A stretch of 64,000 nt of DNA. Origin: Veillonella magna DSM 19857. GTDB taxonomy: Bacteria; Bacillota; Negativicutes; Veillonellales; Veillonellaceae. Each line of letters opens with the position of its first letter. The first letter of the stretch is position 1. The notes under the pieces were generated by a model. That model was not told the DNA's origin. It saw only the letters and a list, made by a program, of their open reading frames with translations, and ran no database searches. The DNA is taken from positions 81,397 to 145,396 of the forward strand of contig NZ_AUAN01000004.1 in the NCBI RefSeq assembly GCF_000428745.1, read 5' to 3'. Made by a program: the position numbers and the translations under genes. Positions 45,692 to 55,230 of this stretch are shown here, in pieces.

Positions 45692-46435
45692 ATGTCCCAT
45701 AAACCTACCGAGCGAGTCTTAAATATATTCAACATTTTGGCATCCCATCCATCAGGTCTGACTCTTACTGATATATCTAAGGCCCTAAATATTCCTAAAA
45801 GTACCTTATCCCCAATACTTAACGAAATGACCTTACAAAATTTTCTATATTTAAATCCTGAAAATGGTTTATTCACAGTAGGTATAAGCACTTACTATTT
45901 ATCTGCAGCTTATGATCAAACCAACGAACTTATTCCTCATTTAAAATCCGTAATGAAACATATAGCCGCAGAAACAAACGAAATATGCCAAGCAGGTATT
46001 CTCGACGGAGGTGAGGTCCTTTACATCTTGAAAGAAGAACCTTTAGCCGATCTTCCTATCCGCATCATTTCCTATGTAGGGAAACGCTTGCCCGCACACT
46101 GTACAGCCCTAGGAAAGGCTCTGTTATTAGACTATACTTTAAACGATTTAGTAAAAGTTTTACCTCCCACATTAGAATCAAAAACACCAAATACAATAAC
46201 CTCCATATCAGATCTCTACTCTCAACTTCAACATTTTCGAAAAGAAGGCATCTGTTACGAGTGTGAGGAAGTAACGCCTCATCTATGTTGCTATGCTATT
46301 CCTATCAGCCTAATCGGGAAGAAAAAAGTCGCCCTTAGTGTGAGTATTCCCCTATTTCGTCGTAGCGAAGAGAAAATAAATCAAATAAAAAAAATGCTCC
46401 TAGATGCCAAGGCAGAGATAGAAGCATTAATTTAA
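45692..46435 (+). CDS. IclR-family transcriptional regulator (YjhI-like)
   Basis: A 247-residue regulator. The N-terminal winged helix (TERVLNIFNILASHPSGLTL, then SKALNIPKSTLSPIL) lies at residues about 5-55. The C-terminal IclR effector domain includes LDGGEVLYILKEEP, GKRLPAHCTALGKALLLDY and a Cys/His-containing region (EGICYECEEVTPHLCCYAIP). The start is ATG 45692 with an AGGAGG site six bases upstream. It is divergent from the dehydratase operon and most likely binds the repeated site next to it, responding to an aldonate or keto-deoxy acid. Confidence 0.9.
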   Translation: MSHKPTERVLNIFNILASHPSGLTLTDISKALNIPKSTLSPILNEMTLQNFLYLNPENGLFTVGISTYYLSAAYDQTNELIPHLKSVMKHIAAETNEICQAGILDGGEVLYILKEEPLADLPIRIISYVGKRLPAHCTALGKALLLDYTLNDLVKVLPPTLESKTPNTITSISDLYSQLQHFRKEGICYECEEVTPHLCCYAIPISLIGKKKVALSVSIPLFRRSEEKINQIKKMLLDAKAEIEALI

Positions 46436-46476
46436 AAAAGCCCGAGTAAGGTATATTCCAAACTCGGGCTTTTTTC
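46435..46476. terminator. Bidirectional terminator
   Basis: Stem AAAAAAGCCCGAGT / ACTCGGGCTTTTTT between the convergent iclR and NCS1 genes, A/T-tracts on both sides. Confidence 0.9.
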
Positions 46477-46477
46477 G

Positions 46478-47926
46478 TTATTTAATTTTTATAGCTATAT
46501 AATAAAGTAAGCCAGATGCTATGGTTCCATATACATACGCATTATTAAATATAAACTCGATTGATGGTACTATGCGACTAATAAAAATAATAGCTGTAAT
46601 AAGAAGGAAAATACTTACGGCCCGTACATTCCATCCTCTAGAATATGAATATCGTCCACCTTCTATTCTGAATAAATCTACATACTCAACATATTTCATG
46701 TGCTCACATATATACGCCACAACAAAGATACCTGACAAAGGTCCCAACAAGGCACCTAACAACTGAGTAATTTCAAAAATTAAATGATAGGCACTAGACA
46801 GCGAATCCCACGGTCTTGCAAACAATGCTAACACCGCAGCAATGAAGGAAGCCATCTTATACCCGACTTTTCCCCTGGCTACTGCTGCAATAATATTTGT
46901 TGGCGGTATCAAATTGCCTGCCACATTAGTAGTCAACACTGCCATTATAATGAATGCAGAAAAGACTAATCGCACCCATAAACTTTCAAAATTTCCCACT
47001 AATACTGCAGGCTCCCATATTTCCTTTCCAAATGCTAAATAACCACCTGCTGTACCGCATATTCCTACGAAGGCAATATAACCAGTCATGATAGGGGCAC
47101 TAATAATCTGACCCCATATTTGACTTTTTTGATTAACACAATGACGTGTAAAATCTGTAATAGATAATGCAATGCCTCCGTCAAAAGCAATCATAGCTGA
47201 TAAGGCTGGCCAAAACAACGTCCAAAAATCAATACCTTGTCTTGATTGTACAACCTTGGCACTTAGCAATGTATCTAAATTCCAATTAGCTACATCCATT
47301 CCCCAAACGATTACTACCAAGCTAAGTACAATAAGAACAGGCGCGGATATACCTTCCAAAATCTTAACAGCCTTACTTCCCGAAGCAGCAATATACACAT
47401 TCATACACCAGAATATAAGGAATGATATAAACAAAGTAGTAAAGCCACCATCCTGCCATGCCGGATATATGGCTGATATAATTATGTTCACAGCTTGACC
47501 ACCAATCCAAGCCTGAACACCAAACCAAAACACCCCCAGGATACCTCGAACAATGACAGGGAAGACCATTCCTTTCCTACCAAAAATCAGTTTACTAAGC
47601 AAAGGATACGTTAATCCATAGCGTGTTCCAAAGTGCCCAATCACCATCGCTACTCCCATTACAATCGTATGGCCTAAAACAATTGTGATAAGTGCTTGCC
47701 ACCAATTCATTCCCGCAACAAGTAAACCACTGGCCACTTGATATACAGCAATGGAAACTATAATACCTATCCAAAGATTAGAAATGTCCCATAGTTTCCA
47801 ATCTCTTCCTGCATAACTAATAGGCCTTGTAGCCTCAGTAAAATCATTTTTTACTGCTGTAATAGCTGCCTTACCTAAGTCTGTAAGCTCCCATATCCCA
47901 TTTTTTAAAATTTGCCTTTGATCCAT
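46478..47926 (-). CDS. NCS1-family permease
   Basis: A 482-residue membrane protein with about 12 helices, of the nucleobase:cation symporter-1 family. It includes SNLWIGIIVSIAVYQVASGL, GMNWWQALITIVLGHTIVMG and the helix-3 region FWFGVQAWIGGQAV found in Mhp1/cytosine permease-type proteins. Known substrates are purines, pyrimidines, hydantoins, allantoin or vitamins; no catabolic gene nearby selects one. Start ATG 47926 has AGGAG eight bases upstream. AT-rich like its neighbours. It sits between the two sugar-acid modules but is not clearly part of either. Confidence 0.88.
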   Translation of the reverse strand: MDQRQILKNGIWELTDLGKAAITAVKNDFTEATRPISYAGRDWKLWDISNLWIGIIVSIAVYQVASGLLVAGMNWWQALITIVLGHTIVMGVAMVIGHFGTRYGLTYPLLSKLIFGRKGMVFPVIVRGILGVFWFGVQAWIGGQAVNIIISAIYPAWQDGGFTTLFISFLIFWCMNVYIAASGSKAVKILEGISAPVLIVLSLVVIVWGMDVANWNLDTLLSAKVVQSRQGIDFWTLFWPALSAMIAFDGGIALSITDFTRHCVNQKSQIWGQIISAPIMTGYIAFVGICGTAGGYLAFGKEIWEPAVLVGNFESLWVRLVFSAFIIMAVLTTNVAGNLIPPTNIIAAVARGKVGYKMASFIAAVLALFARPWDSLSSAYHLIFEITQLLGALLGPLSGIFVVAYICEHMKYVEYVDLFRIEGGRYSYSRGWNVRAVSIFLLITAIIFISRIVPSIEFIFNNAYVYGTIASGLLYYIAIKIK

Positions 47927-48302
47927 ATAAGTCACTCCTAACTTAACCTAACCTCCTAATCGTGATCTTAGTATACAAATCACTAGTCAAAATTAGGTCA
48001 AATCATTAGTAAGCTTTATATCTTCGTACTATACATTAATATATTTTGCTAAGCATCTAAACGCACTATACTTGTAACAGATGATGTAGATACTACATAT
48101 CCTAAAGAATCCATAACAATCACCATTGTATTGTAATCAAAGCAAACATACTAAAACCAATACCTATCGTACAAAAATACCTTTATATTAGAAAATAGCT
48201 ACAACCTAAACGCCCAAATAAAGTCACTAATCATTTAAAACAACGATTCATACTAAAAACAAATGCCTAGCTATGATACAGTACCTTTCATAAACAATCA
48301 AT
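47927..48302. other. AT-rich intergenic region
   Basis: 376 bases with no coding frame, no tRNA and no clear hairpin. The part nearest 47930 is the upstream region of the NCS1 gene with two GGAGG-like sites; the rest appears to be featureless. Confidence 0.5.
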
Positions 48303-49274
48303 CTATCCTCGTCCTCTGACCGAGTGTATATACTGATCTTTTCTCATAATCTCAGACTTTAGTATATCGATAAAATCTTTTAAATACTTAGGCACTTGCC
48401 TATACTTAGGCTTAACTATCGAGAGTACCACAGCTTCTTCAAAATCTTTCAATCTAAATGCTATCAATTTTTCATTCTCCCCAGCAAGTTTATTATATCG
48501 TTCTACTAATTCTAAAATTGATTGTGGGATAAATGCTGCTGCTAAAGATTTTCCACATAATTCAATTTGAGTACCATAATCACTGACAAATAAACTTTTA
48601 CGATATTCTATATCGTGATATGCCAAATATCTCTCACACAAGGCCGAAAAAGTACTACTAACTCTATTTCCGACTAATGGAAGCCCTAAATACTTATGTA
48701 AATCAATAATATCTCCAAATATATAGTCTCCTTCTATTGCATCTCTTGCCCATAAATCCATAAATCCACTCGTCGCCAATAGCATAGGAGTGTCTTTTGA
48801 CACTATTTCACTATCCAGCATTTCATTTCCTTGAAAATTAACCCCTAAAAAAATATCTAGCCTATTATCTAACATCATCTGCTCCAGATATACGTTGTCT
48901 TCCATTGTAACAGCAATTTTAACATTGGGATATTTTTCCTGATACATCTTAAATAAATCAGGTAATAAAACTATTCCTCTTGAAGCATTAATTCCCAAAT
49001 GAATACTTCCCATGGACTCACTTCTTACTAGTTCCAATCTAGTTTCTAAATCTCTTTCTAATAGCTCTATTTTTTTAAGAGTCTCATAAAGCATTTTTCC
49101 AGCTGAAGTTATTTGAAGATGGGGAGTTCTTGTGAATAAACTAACATTCATTTCTTTCTCTAGCTGCTTAATATTATTACTAAGGCACTGTTGTGTCACA
49201 AAAGCTCTTTTTGCCGCTTTTGTAAAATTCTCTTCCTCCGCAGCATAAAGAAATAATTTATGCATATTCATCAT
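48303..49274 (-). CDS. LysR-family transcriptional regulator
   Basis: A 323-residue regulator. The N-terminal HTH is visible: MHKLFLYAAEEENFTKAAKR, then TQQCLSNNIKQLEKEMNVSLF, residues about 4-45. The effector-binding domain follows (GSIHLGINASRGIVLLPDLF). The HTH has TQQCLSNNI instead of the more usual TQPALSxxI. A GGAGGAG site precedes the start. It follows the GntP gene by 16 bases on the same strand, as the last gene of dehydratase-GntP-LysR, and probably controls that module. Confidence 0.9.
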   Translation of the reverse strand: MMNMHKLFLYAAEEENFTKAAKRAFVTQQCLSNNIKQLEKEMNVSLFTRTPHLQITSAGKMLYETLKKIELLERDLETRLELVRSESMGSIHLGINASRGIVLLPDLFKMYQEKYPNVKIAVTMEDNVYLEQMMLDNRLDIFLGVNFQGNEMLDSEIVSKDTPMLLATSGFMDLWARDAIEGDYIFGDIIDLHKYLGLPLVGNRVSSTFSALCERYLAYHDIEYRKSLFVSDYGTQIELCGKSLAAAFIPQSILELVERYNKLAGENEKLIAFRLKDFEEAVVLSIVKPKYRQVPKYLKDFIDILKSEIMRKDQYIHSVRGRG

Positions 49275-49290
49275 TTGAACTCCTCCCCCT

Positions 49291-50625
49291 TTATCTAAAT
49301 AAACTTATTAAATAACCTCCAAGTAATCCTGCAAATGCCATAATATGCTGACCTAAACACAAAGTTTTCAATGAAGTTTTAGTATCGTACCCAAATAGAT
49401 TCGCAAATACCCAAAAATAACTATTATTAACATGTGATCCAAAACCACTTCCTGCACAAATAGAAATAAAAGCTACAATAGGATCTATTAAACCTGTCTC
49501 TATCAAAGGCAAGGTCAATGTTGAAGCTACAATTACAGCCACTGACGAAGATCCTTGAACAAATTTTGAAAAGCCACAAATTAGGAATGGAATAATAATT
49601 ATAGGTAACGACATGTCCGATAGTGAGGTGGCAAAAATTTTTCCTGCACCTGTTAAATCTATTACTTTAGCTAACGCTCCACCAGCAGCAGTGATAAAAA
49701 TAACTGGTCCTGATGATGTCAGTGCGTTACTCATAGATTTAAAAACTTCTCCACTTGGTAGATATTTATACAACATAACTACAGCCGTTGCAATTCCAAA
49801 TGCTAAAGCTATATTTTTATCTCCTAAAACACTGGTGAGACCTACAACATAAGAATCCTTCGGCAATATCATTTTACATGTGGTTGCTAGCAATATCAAT
49901 GCAATAGGCACTAAAATTGGCAATACAGCCTGACTAAAAGTAGGTAAATTTTTCTTTTCTTTTTCCGGTTCTGTAAACTCTGATGAATCCGCCTGTGCAG
50001 ATAATCCATACCATGATTCAGGTTTTTTATCTAAATAAAGTCGACAAAATATTAAAATAGCAATACATGCAAATGCCGAAACTAGTAACCCCCATAGTAT
50101 AGATTCTCCTAAATCAATTCCTAATATTGATACTATTGAAATAGGTGCCGGAGTAGGTGCTACATATGTATTTGTTGTTAAAAGTGATAAGGCTAAGGCT
50201 ACAGCCAAAACCCCCAATTTGCGCCCACTTTGTTTAGATACCGCTTTAACCAATGGAGCCAACATAATTAGAGCCACATCACAGAATACAGGAATACTCA
50301 CTAGGAACCCTGTACTGCTTAGTGCTATATCCGCATTTTCTTTTCCCGTTGCTTTTAATAAGGTTTTTGCTATTCGTTCTGTCGCATAAGACTTTTCCAA
50401 ATATTCGCCCAATATAGCCCCAAAAATGATTACAATTCCTATACTCTTCGCAATACCTCCAAAACCACTAGATATTGCACTAATAGTCTCTTTAGCACTA
50501 ACTCCACATCCAATGCCAATAATCATGGCCCCAATCAGCATTGACATAAAAGGACCTATTCGAGTTTTTATCATAAGTACTAGCATAATTATCAATCCCA
50601 TAAGAAATGGAATAATGATTAACAT
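49291..50625 (-). CDS. GntP-family permease
   Basis: A 444-residue protein with about 12 helices and GntP features: FVAPTPAP-like loop (TNTYVAPTPAPISIVSILG), ITAAGGALAKVIDLTGAG, GSSSVAVIVASTLTLPLIE and GSGFGSHVNNSYFWV. It resembles gluconate and glycerate/sugar-acid carriers. It lies 11 bases after the dehydratase. This is a second, clearly different GntP copy in the window, so a different substrate from that of the yjhF-like gene is likely (inference). Confidence 0.9.
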   Translation of the reverse strand: MLIIIPFLMGLIIMLVLMIKTRIGPFMSMLIGAMIIGIGCGVSAKETISAISSGFGGIAKSIGIVIIFGAILGEYLEKSYATERIAKTLLKATGKENADIALSSTGFLVSIPVFCDVALIMLAPLVKAVSKQSGRKLGVLAVALALSLLTTNTYVAPTPAPISIVSILGIDLGESILWGLLVSAFACIAILIFCRLYLDKKPESWYGLSAQADSSEFTEPEKEKKNLPTFSQAVLPILVPIALILLATTCKMILPKDSYVVGLTSVLGDKNIALAFGIATAVVMLYKYLPSGEVFKSMSNALTSSGPVIFITAAGGALAKVIDLTGAGKIFATSLSDMSLPIIIIPFLICGFSKFVQGSSSVAVIVASTLTLPLIETGLIDPIVAFISICAGSGFGSHVNNSYFWVFANLFGYDTKTSLKTLCLGQHIMAFAGLLGGYLISLFR

Positions 50626-50636
50626 AATACTCCCTC

Positions 50637-52280
50637 CTATTCTTCATTTAACCATACCGCACCTTCGTCTGCACTTCCAACTGATTTTCGGTAAGCACCC
50701 AACAAGCCTTTTACAGGCTTATATGGACGTTTCCATGCTTTTTTTCTATGTTGTATTTCTTCCTCACTTATATGAAGATGTATATAATTATTATTCAAAT
50801 CAATCGTAATCATATCTCCATTTTCCACAATCGCAATATTTCCACCATCCCAAGCCTCCGGTGTAATATGTCCAACACAAGGTCCTCTAGATGCCCCTGA
50901 AAATCTCCCATCTGTGATCATAGCTACAGATGTATGTAATCCCATTCCTACTAACATCGCAGCAGGGATAGACATTTCTCGCATTCCTGGTCCTCCTTTA
51001 GGTCCTTCGTATCGTATAACCAAAACTGAACCTGGTTCAATTGTTCTATTAGTAAATTCCTTTACTACATCTTCTTCAGAGTCAAATACAACAGCTGGTC
51101 CTGTATGAACAAACATTTTAGGGTCAACGCCACTCTTTTTTACAACACACCCCTTTTCCGCAAGATTTCCATAGAGTATAGAGAAACACCCATCTTCCAA
51201 AAGTGAATTTTCACACGTATGAATTACTACATTATCTGGCTCTACAATATTATTTAATTCTTCTTTTAACGTACGGCCCGAGAAAGTAAGAGTATCAGCA
51301 TTCAAAAATTTATCTATAGCCTTTAAACTACGTCTAACACCTCCCGCCATGTGATAATCTTGCAAAGTATATTGAGATGATGGTTTAAATTTAGCAATAA
51401 CAGGTACTCCTTTCTGCACCAGATCAAAGTCATTTAAAGTCATATCTGTCCCTAGCTTTTGAGCCAACGCCATAATATGCATAATAGCATTCGTCGATCC
51501 CCCTGTTGCTGAAATATGCATAATACCATTCTCAATGGCCTCTTTTGTTAAATAATCTTTAGCCGTAATTCCTTTTTTCACAAATTCAACAACTCTTTTT
51601 CCTACAAATCTAGATTGTCTAATCTTTTCAGATGAAGCAGATAGCATTGTAGTAGAATCGAAAGGACATAATCCTATTACTTCTAAAAAAACTCCCATAG
51701 TATTGGCTGTACCATACATAGAGCAAGTCCCACAAGAAAAGCATATATTTCTTTTTAGATAATGAAATTCCTCCTCTGTAACGTTGCCATTTTGTTTTTT
51801 TCCTATCAACTCTTTCAAATCAGGTGTAGCATAGACATTATCATTAGTACGAAAAGGAATCATACTGCCCGCCGTTAAAAATACAGATGGCAAATCAAGT
51901 GCCGCTGCTGCCATTAACATTCCAGGGATTATCTTGTCACATGAGCATAAGAATACTAACCCATCAAAACCATGCGCTCTAGACATTGCTTCAATAGATG
52001 CTGCAATTAAATCTCGTTGCATCAGCACATACTCCATCCCTATCATTTGCGAGATTCCATCGCAAGGTGCTGGTACTCCGAATTCAGCTGGTGTACCACC
52101 GGCTGCCCATATCCCCTCTTTGACATATTGAACCAGCTCCTTAAAAGGTTTATGCCCCGGGTTTACATCATTCCAAGAGTTTACAATACCTATTATAGGT
52201 TTTTCCAAATCACTGTTATCATACCCCACTGCATTCATTAGCCCAGTATAATACGCATCTGTAATTTTATTGTCTTTCAT
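50637..52280 (-). CDS. IlvD/EDD-family sugar-acid dehydratase
   Basis: A 547-residue enzyme shorter than the YjhG-type neighbour. Fe-S and active-site blocks: [73 protein letters not shown] and [20 protein letters not shown]. Family members dehydrate dihydroxy acids (IlvD) or aldonates. The pairing with GntP and LysR and the absence of ilv genes favour sugar-acid dehydration. The leader has an inverted repeat. GGAGGG precedes the start. Confidence 0.88.
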   Translation of the reverse strand: MKDNKITDAYYTGLMNAVGYDNSDLEKPIIGIVNSWNDVNPGHKPFKELVQYVKEGIWAAGGTPAEFGVPAPCDGISQMIGMEYVLMQRDLIAASIEAMSRAHGFDGLVFLCSCDKIIPGMLMAAAALDLPSVFLTAGSMIPFRTNDNVYATPDLKELIGKKQNGNVTEEEFHYLKRNICFSCGTCSMYGTANTMGVFLEVIGLCPFDSTTMLSASSEKIRQSRFVGKRVVEFVKKGITAKDYLTKEAIENGIMHISATGGSTNAIMHIMALAQKLGTDMTLNDFDLVQKGVPVIAKFKPSSQYTLQDYHMAGGVRRSLKAIDKFLNADTLTFSGRTLKEELNNIVEPDNVVIHTCENSLLEDGCFSILYGNLAEKGCVVKKSGVDPKMFVHTGPAVVFDSEEDVVKEFTNRTIEPGSVLVIRYEGPKGGPGMREMSIPAAMLVGMGLHTSVAMITDGRFSGASRGPCVGHITPEAWDGGNIAIVENGDMITIDLNNNYIHLHISEEEIQHRKKAWKRPYKPVKGLLGAYRKSVGSADEGAVWLNEE

Positions 52281-52343
52281 AACCAGCCCTCCTATATACC
52301 TATAGATTATTTTTTCAATTACAATTTATCATCCATCTTTTAT

Positions 52344-52378
52344 ATTGTGAAACATTAAAACAGCGATAGTATCACAAT
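52344..52378. promoter_or_regulatory. Inverted repeat upstream of the dehydratase
   Basis: ATTGTGA (52344-52350) and TCACAAT (52372-52378) are perfect arms separated by 21 bases, about 65 bases before the start of the dehydratase gene. It may be the operator of the LysR regulator; spacing is wider than the classic T-N11-A box. Confidence 0.45.
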
Positions 52379-52549
52379 AATTTGTTGTATTATTCATCTC
52401 AATATTCTATTATCAAAATTATATTTTCTTCTGCTCACCTATTTTCTAATCAGAACAACGGGGTAATTCCATTACATCGTCAAACACTCTATCATCAGTA
52501 CCTGTTAAATTTTTTTACTTATTCAAAACCATCACCGCTATTTTTCCTC

Positions 52550-52624
52550 AAAAAAAGCGATACTCATACATCGCAAGAGCGTCATTCACAAGACCTGACC
52601 TCTTAGATATCTGAGTATCGCTTT
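52550..52624 (-). terminator. Large-loop terminator after the DUF554 gene (copy B of the hairpin family)
   Basis: Perfect 13-bp arms AAAGCGATACTCA / TGAGTATCGCTTT with a 45-nt loop and a seven-residue T-tract on the minus strand. The loop has GTCAGGTCTTGTGAATGA (52599-52582), nearly the same 18 bases as in the pyk terminator. The stretch 52379-52549 holds no gene I can support. Confidence 0.85.
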
Positions 52625-52634
52625 ATTCTATATT

Positions 52635-53336
52635 TTACTTCCACAAGCTAACAATGATTACCCAAATGACGGGCACGAGCAATGCCGGCAACATATTCAC
52701 GCTTTTAATCGGCTTGAGTCCCAATATAGCAAGACCGGATCCGAAAATCAAGAACCCACCGACGATGGAGATTTCAGTCATAAGCACCGAGTCAAGAACC
52801 GTCACCAACTGATGCGCCAACAAATAGAGGGACCCTTGCCACACAAAGAGTACGACAGCGGCAAATGCTATTCCCAATCCATAGGTGGTCGCCAATACCA
52901 TGGATGTAACAAAGTCCAGCGTCGCATTGGTAAATAAATATGTGTGATTTCCGTAAAGGGCACTGTTAATAGGCCCTAAAATCGACAAGGTACCAATACA
53001 AAATAGCATAATCGCCGTTGCCAAACCTTGGCCCAACCGATTCGCATCCGTTTCTTGTCCACGCTTGCCAAGGCGTGCCACTACATTTTTAAAACGCTGT
53101 TCCAAATCCCAGTAGGTTCCCAATGTCCCACCGATAGCCAGACTGGCAATGAAAAGAACCGGATAGGTACTGTGCGGTAAATTTTGAATAACCGCTGCCA
53201 GTCCCAAACCAACTGCGGCCATCCCCATGGCATCGTACAGCATCGTTTGATACTTCTCGCCTAAGCCTGACTTTATGACGCTACCGATAAGGCTACCGAT
53301 AATAATGGCTGCCACATTTACAAAAGTTCCAATCAT
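52635..53336 (-). CDS. DUF554 membrane protein
   Basis: A 233-residue hydrophobic protein with about 7 membrane helices. DUF554 blocks: NVAAIIIGSLIGSVIKSGLG, a GMAAVGLGLAAVIQ segment, FCIGTLSILGPINSALYG and a C-terminal GLKPIKSVNMLPALLVPVIW. The family (YqgA/YdfK-like) has no established function. It begins 24 bases after the reductase gene and is probably cotranscribed with it, with a terminator following. Confidence 0.87.
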   Translation of the reverse strand: MIGTFVNVAAIIIGSLIGSVIKSGLGEKYQTMLYDAMGMAAVGLGLAAVIQNLPHSTYPVLFIASLAIGGTLGTYWDLEQRFKNVVARLGKRGQETDANRLGQGLATAIMLFCIGTLSILGPINSALYGNHTYLFTNATLDFVTSMVLATTYGLGIAFAAVVLFVWQGSLYLLAHQLVTVLDSVLMTEISIVGGFLIFGSGLAILGLKPIKSVNMLPALLVPVIWVIIVSLWK

Positions 53337-53360
53337 AGATGCACGCTCACATCAATCGTC

Positions 53361-54911
53361 TTAGTCAAATTTTTTGACCAAGGCCATAAATTCATCCTTG
53401 TGTGCTGCATACCATGGTGCAAACGGAGTCTTCGCCGTCGTCAACATGCGTCCCAACTCAACAAAGAACACCGGTAGTTCTTCTTCGGTAATTACCGCTA
53501 CACGATTACCCAATTTTGTATCGTGCAAGTCACAACTTCCATCCATGCTAAGAGCAAAGGCCGACACTACCGCATCATTTACTTTTTTACTAAAGCCTTG
53601 TAATCCGAGAAGACCTACTTCATGAGCACCGCAGGAGTTCGGACAACCGGATACACGGATCTGCGGTAACAGAGCTTCATCTACGTCGCCTGCTGCTACC
53701 ACGGCATCACGAATCTTGGCAAGCATACCGGAAGAATCGCGCAAACCAATCTGACATACCGTGCAACCAACGCAGGAAATGGACGTATCAAAATCGGTGG
53801 TAGCATTATCGGCTTCCACAATCTTAGCCACTTCGTCGGCTTCTTCGGCATTCAGATTAATAATATACATGGATTCATCTGTATTAAGACGCAAAGTAAC
53901 ATCCTGCAACGGATAAATATATTCCAATAAACGTAAGAAGGTCTTCGCATCCGGATCTCCGCCGAACGGATGGTAATTTACATAATACAATCCCGGTTGC
54001 TTTTGTTCCACGGCGCGCTTCGTCGTAGGTACGCCGGTACCCTGTTTAGTGACGCCGGCTACTTCCGGTACGATATCTAGCTGCTGGGTTTCTTTTGCAT
54101 TAGCTACGTATTCGTTAAACACGCGAATAAATTCATCGGCCCCTAAGCGTTCTACAATGTAACGGCTGCGAGCACGCGCTTTATTTTTGTAATCGCCAAA
54201 ATCTTCGTAAAGCTTGCCCATAGCATACATATAGTACAGCACGTCCTTAGGATCTATTCCGGCAGCCACCTTCGTAGCCACTCTCGGATTGGCACCCAAA
54301 CCACCGCCGGCATATACAGTGAATGTTCCATCCTGTTCGGCAATGAATCCTAATTCTTTACACGTAGCATGACCTTCGTTTTCACAACCGGAGGAAAACG
54401 CAATTTTATATTTACGCGGTAATTTTAACGTCGTAACCAACGTCATCAAATAATTTTGTGCCGCTGTAAAATAAGGAGTAACATCAAAGGCTGCGCCCTT
54501 ACCTACACCGCGAAGAGGAGCCCCCGTCATATTACGCGGATTGTCCCCACCGGCCCCACGGGTATAAATGCCTGCAGCATGTGCTTTCGGGAATAAGTCA
54601 ATCACCGTATCTGCATCTAAGTGATGAAGCTGTAAGGATTGTCCCGTCGAAATATGCGTAAACGTAATCGGATGTTCCTTCATTGCATCAAGCAAAAATT
54701 TAATCTGTGTTTTATCGATAGCACCGCCGGCAAAACGAAGGCGTAGCATTACGCTGTTAGCCCCATGTTCGCCATAGCACCCTTGACCGCCGGAAATCTT
54801 TTTGTAATCACCGGGCGCTAATGTTTTATCAAAAAATTGTTTTGTCGCTTCCGCAAATTTAGGATATCCCTCAATAAGCGCTGCTTTTACGGATTCACTG
54901 ACACCTGCCAT
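53361..54911 (-). CDS. Siroheme-[4Fe-4S] nitrite/sulfite reductase
   Basis: A 516-residue reductase with two ferredoxin-like halves. The cluster/siroheme ligands are visible as CVGCTVC (Cys-x5-Cys) and SGCPNSCGAHEVGLLG (Cys-x3-Cys). The N-terminal half shows GGQGCYGEHGANSVMLRLRF, and arginines and GAPLRGVGKG lie in the substrate region. It reduces nitrite to ammonium or sulfite to sulfide by a ferredoxin-type donor; sequence alone does not decide. No sulfur or nitrogen pathway genes adjoin. The siroheme-synthesis gene at the left edge would supply its cofactor. Confidence 0.88.
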   Translation of the reverse strand: MAGVSESVKAALIEGYPKFAEATKQFFDKTLAPGDYKKISGGQGCYGEHGANSVMLRLRFAGGAIDKTQIKFLLDAMKEHPITFTHISTGQSLQLHHLDADTVIDLFPKAHAAGIYTRGAGGDNPRNMTGAPLRGVGKGAAFDVTPYFTAAQNYLMTLVTTLKLPRKYKIAFSSGCENEGHATCKELGFIAEQDGTFTVYAGGGLGANPRVATKVAAGIDPKDVLYYMYAMGKLYEDFGDYKNKARARSRYIVERLGADEFIRVFNEYVANAKETQQLDIVPEVAGVTKQGTGVPTTKRAVEQKQPGLYYVNYHPFGGDPDAKTFLRLLEYIYPLQDVTLRLNTDESMYIINLNAEEADEVAKIVEADNATTDFDTSISCVGCTVCQIGLRDSSGMLAKIRDAVVAAGDVDEALLPQIRVSGCPNSCGAHEVGLLGLQGFSKKVNDAVVSAFALSMDGSCDLHDTKLGNRVAVITEEELPVFFVELGRMLTTAKTPFAPWYAAHKDEFMALVKKFD

Positions 54912-54948
54912 AATTCCATCTCCTCTTCTACCTACTACTAACCTATAC

Positions 54949-54999
54949 AGTGGATTACGCGGCTGCTATTTCTCTATACGCCGACCTATGTAATCCACT
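54949..54999 (-). promoter_or_regulatory. Leader hairpin of the reductase gene
   Basis: Arms AGTGGATTAC (minus strand around 54999-54990) and GTAATCCACT (54958-54949), perfect over 10 bp, lie about 40 bases upstream of the reductase start. A possible regulatory stem, not at a terminator position since no T-tract follows. The rest of 55000-55230 shows nothing recognisable. Confidence 0.4.
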
Positions 55000-55230
55000 T
55001 ACCTAAGCTTATACGGTTTTATTTTACTGCAAATCATAGGTAAAGTTAAATGCAACTTTGCGATATCATAGCCAGTATTATATTAATTTTGTACAATATC
55101 ATTCTACATTCGTATTTTACTTTGCCTATCTTTTTCGTTATATTACAGGTGTAAGCTCTATTCCGAGCTGTTAAGGAGAGTGGTTCTTCTGTCACATTCA
55201 TGTCCCCGTCGGTATAAATACGGCCAATAA

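Noticed and set aside
52382..52606. 74-codon plus-strand frame before the DUF554 gene
   Set aside because: It runs through the terminator hairpin and an AT-rich operator region, has no ribosome site and low-complexity composition.
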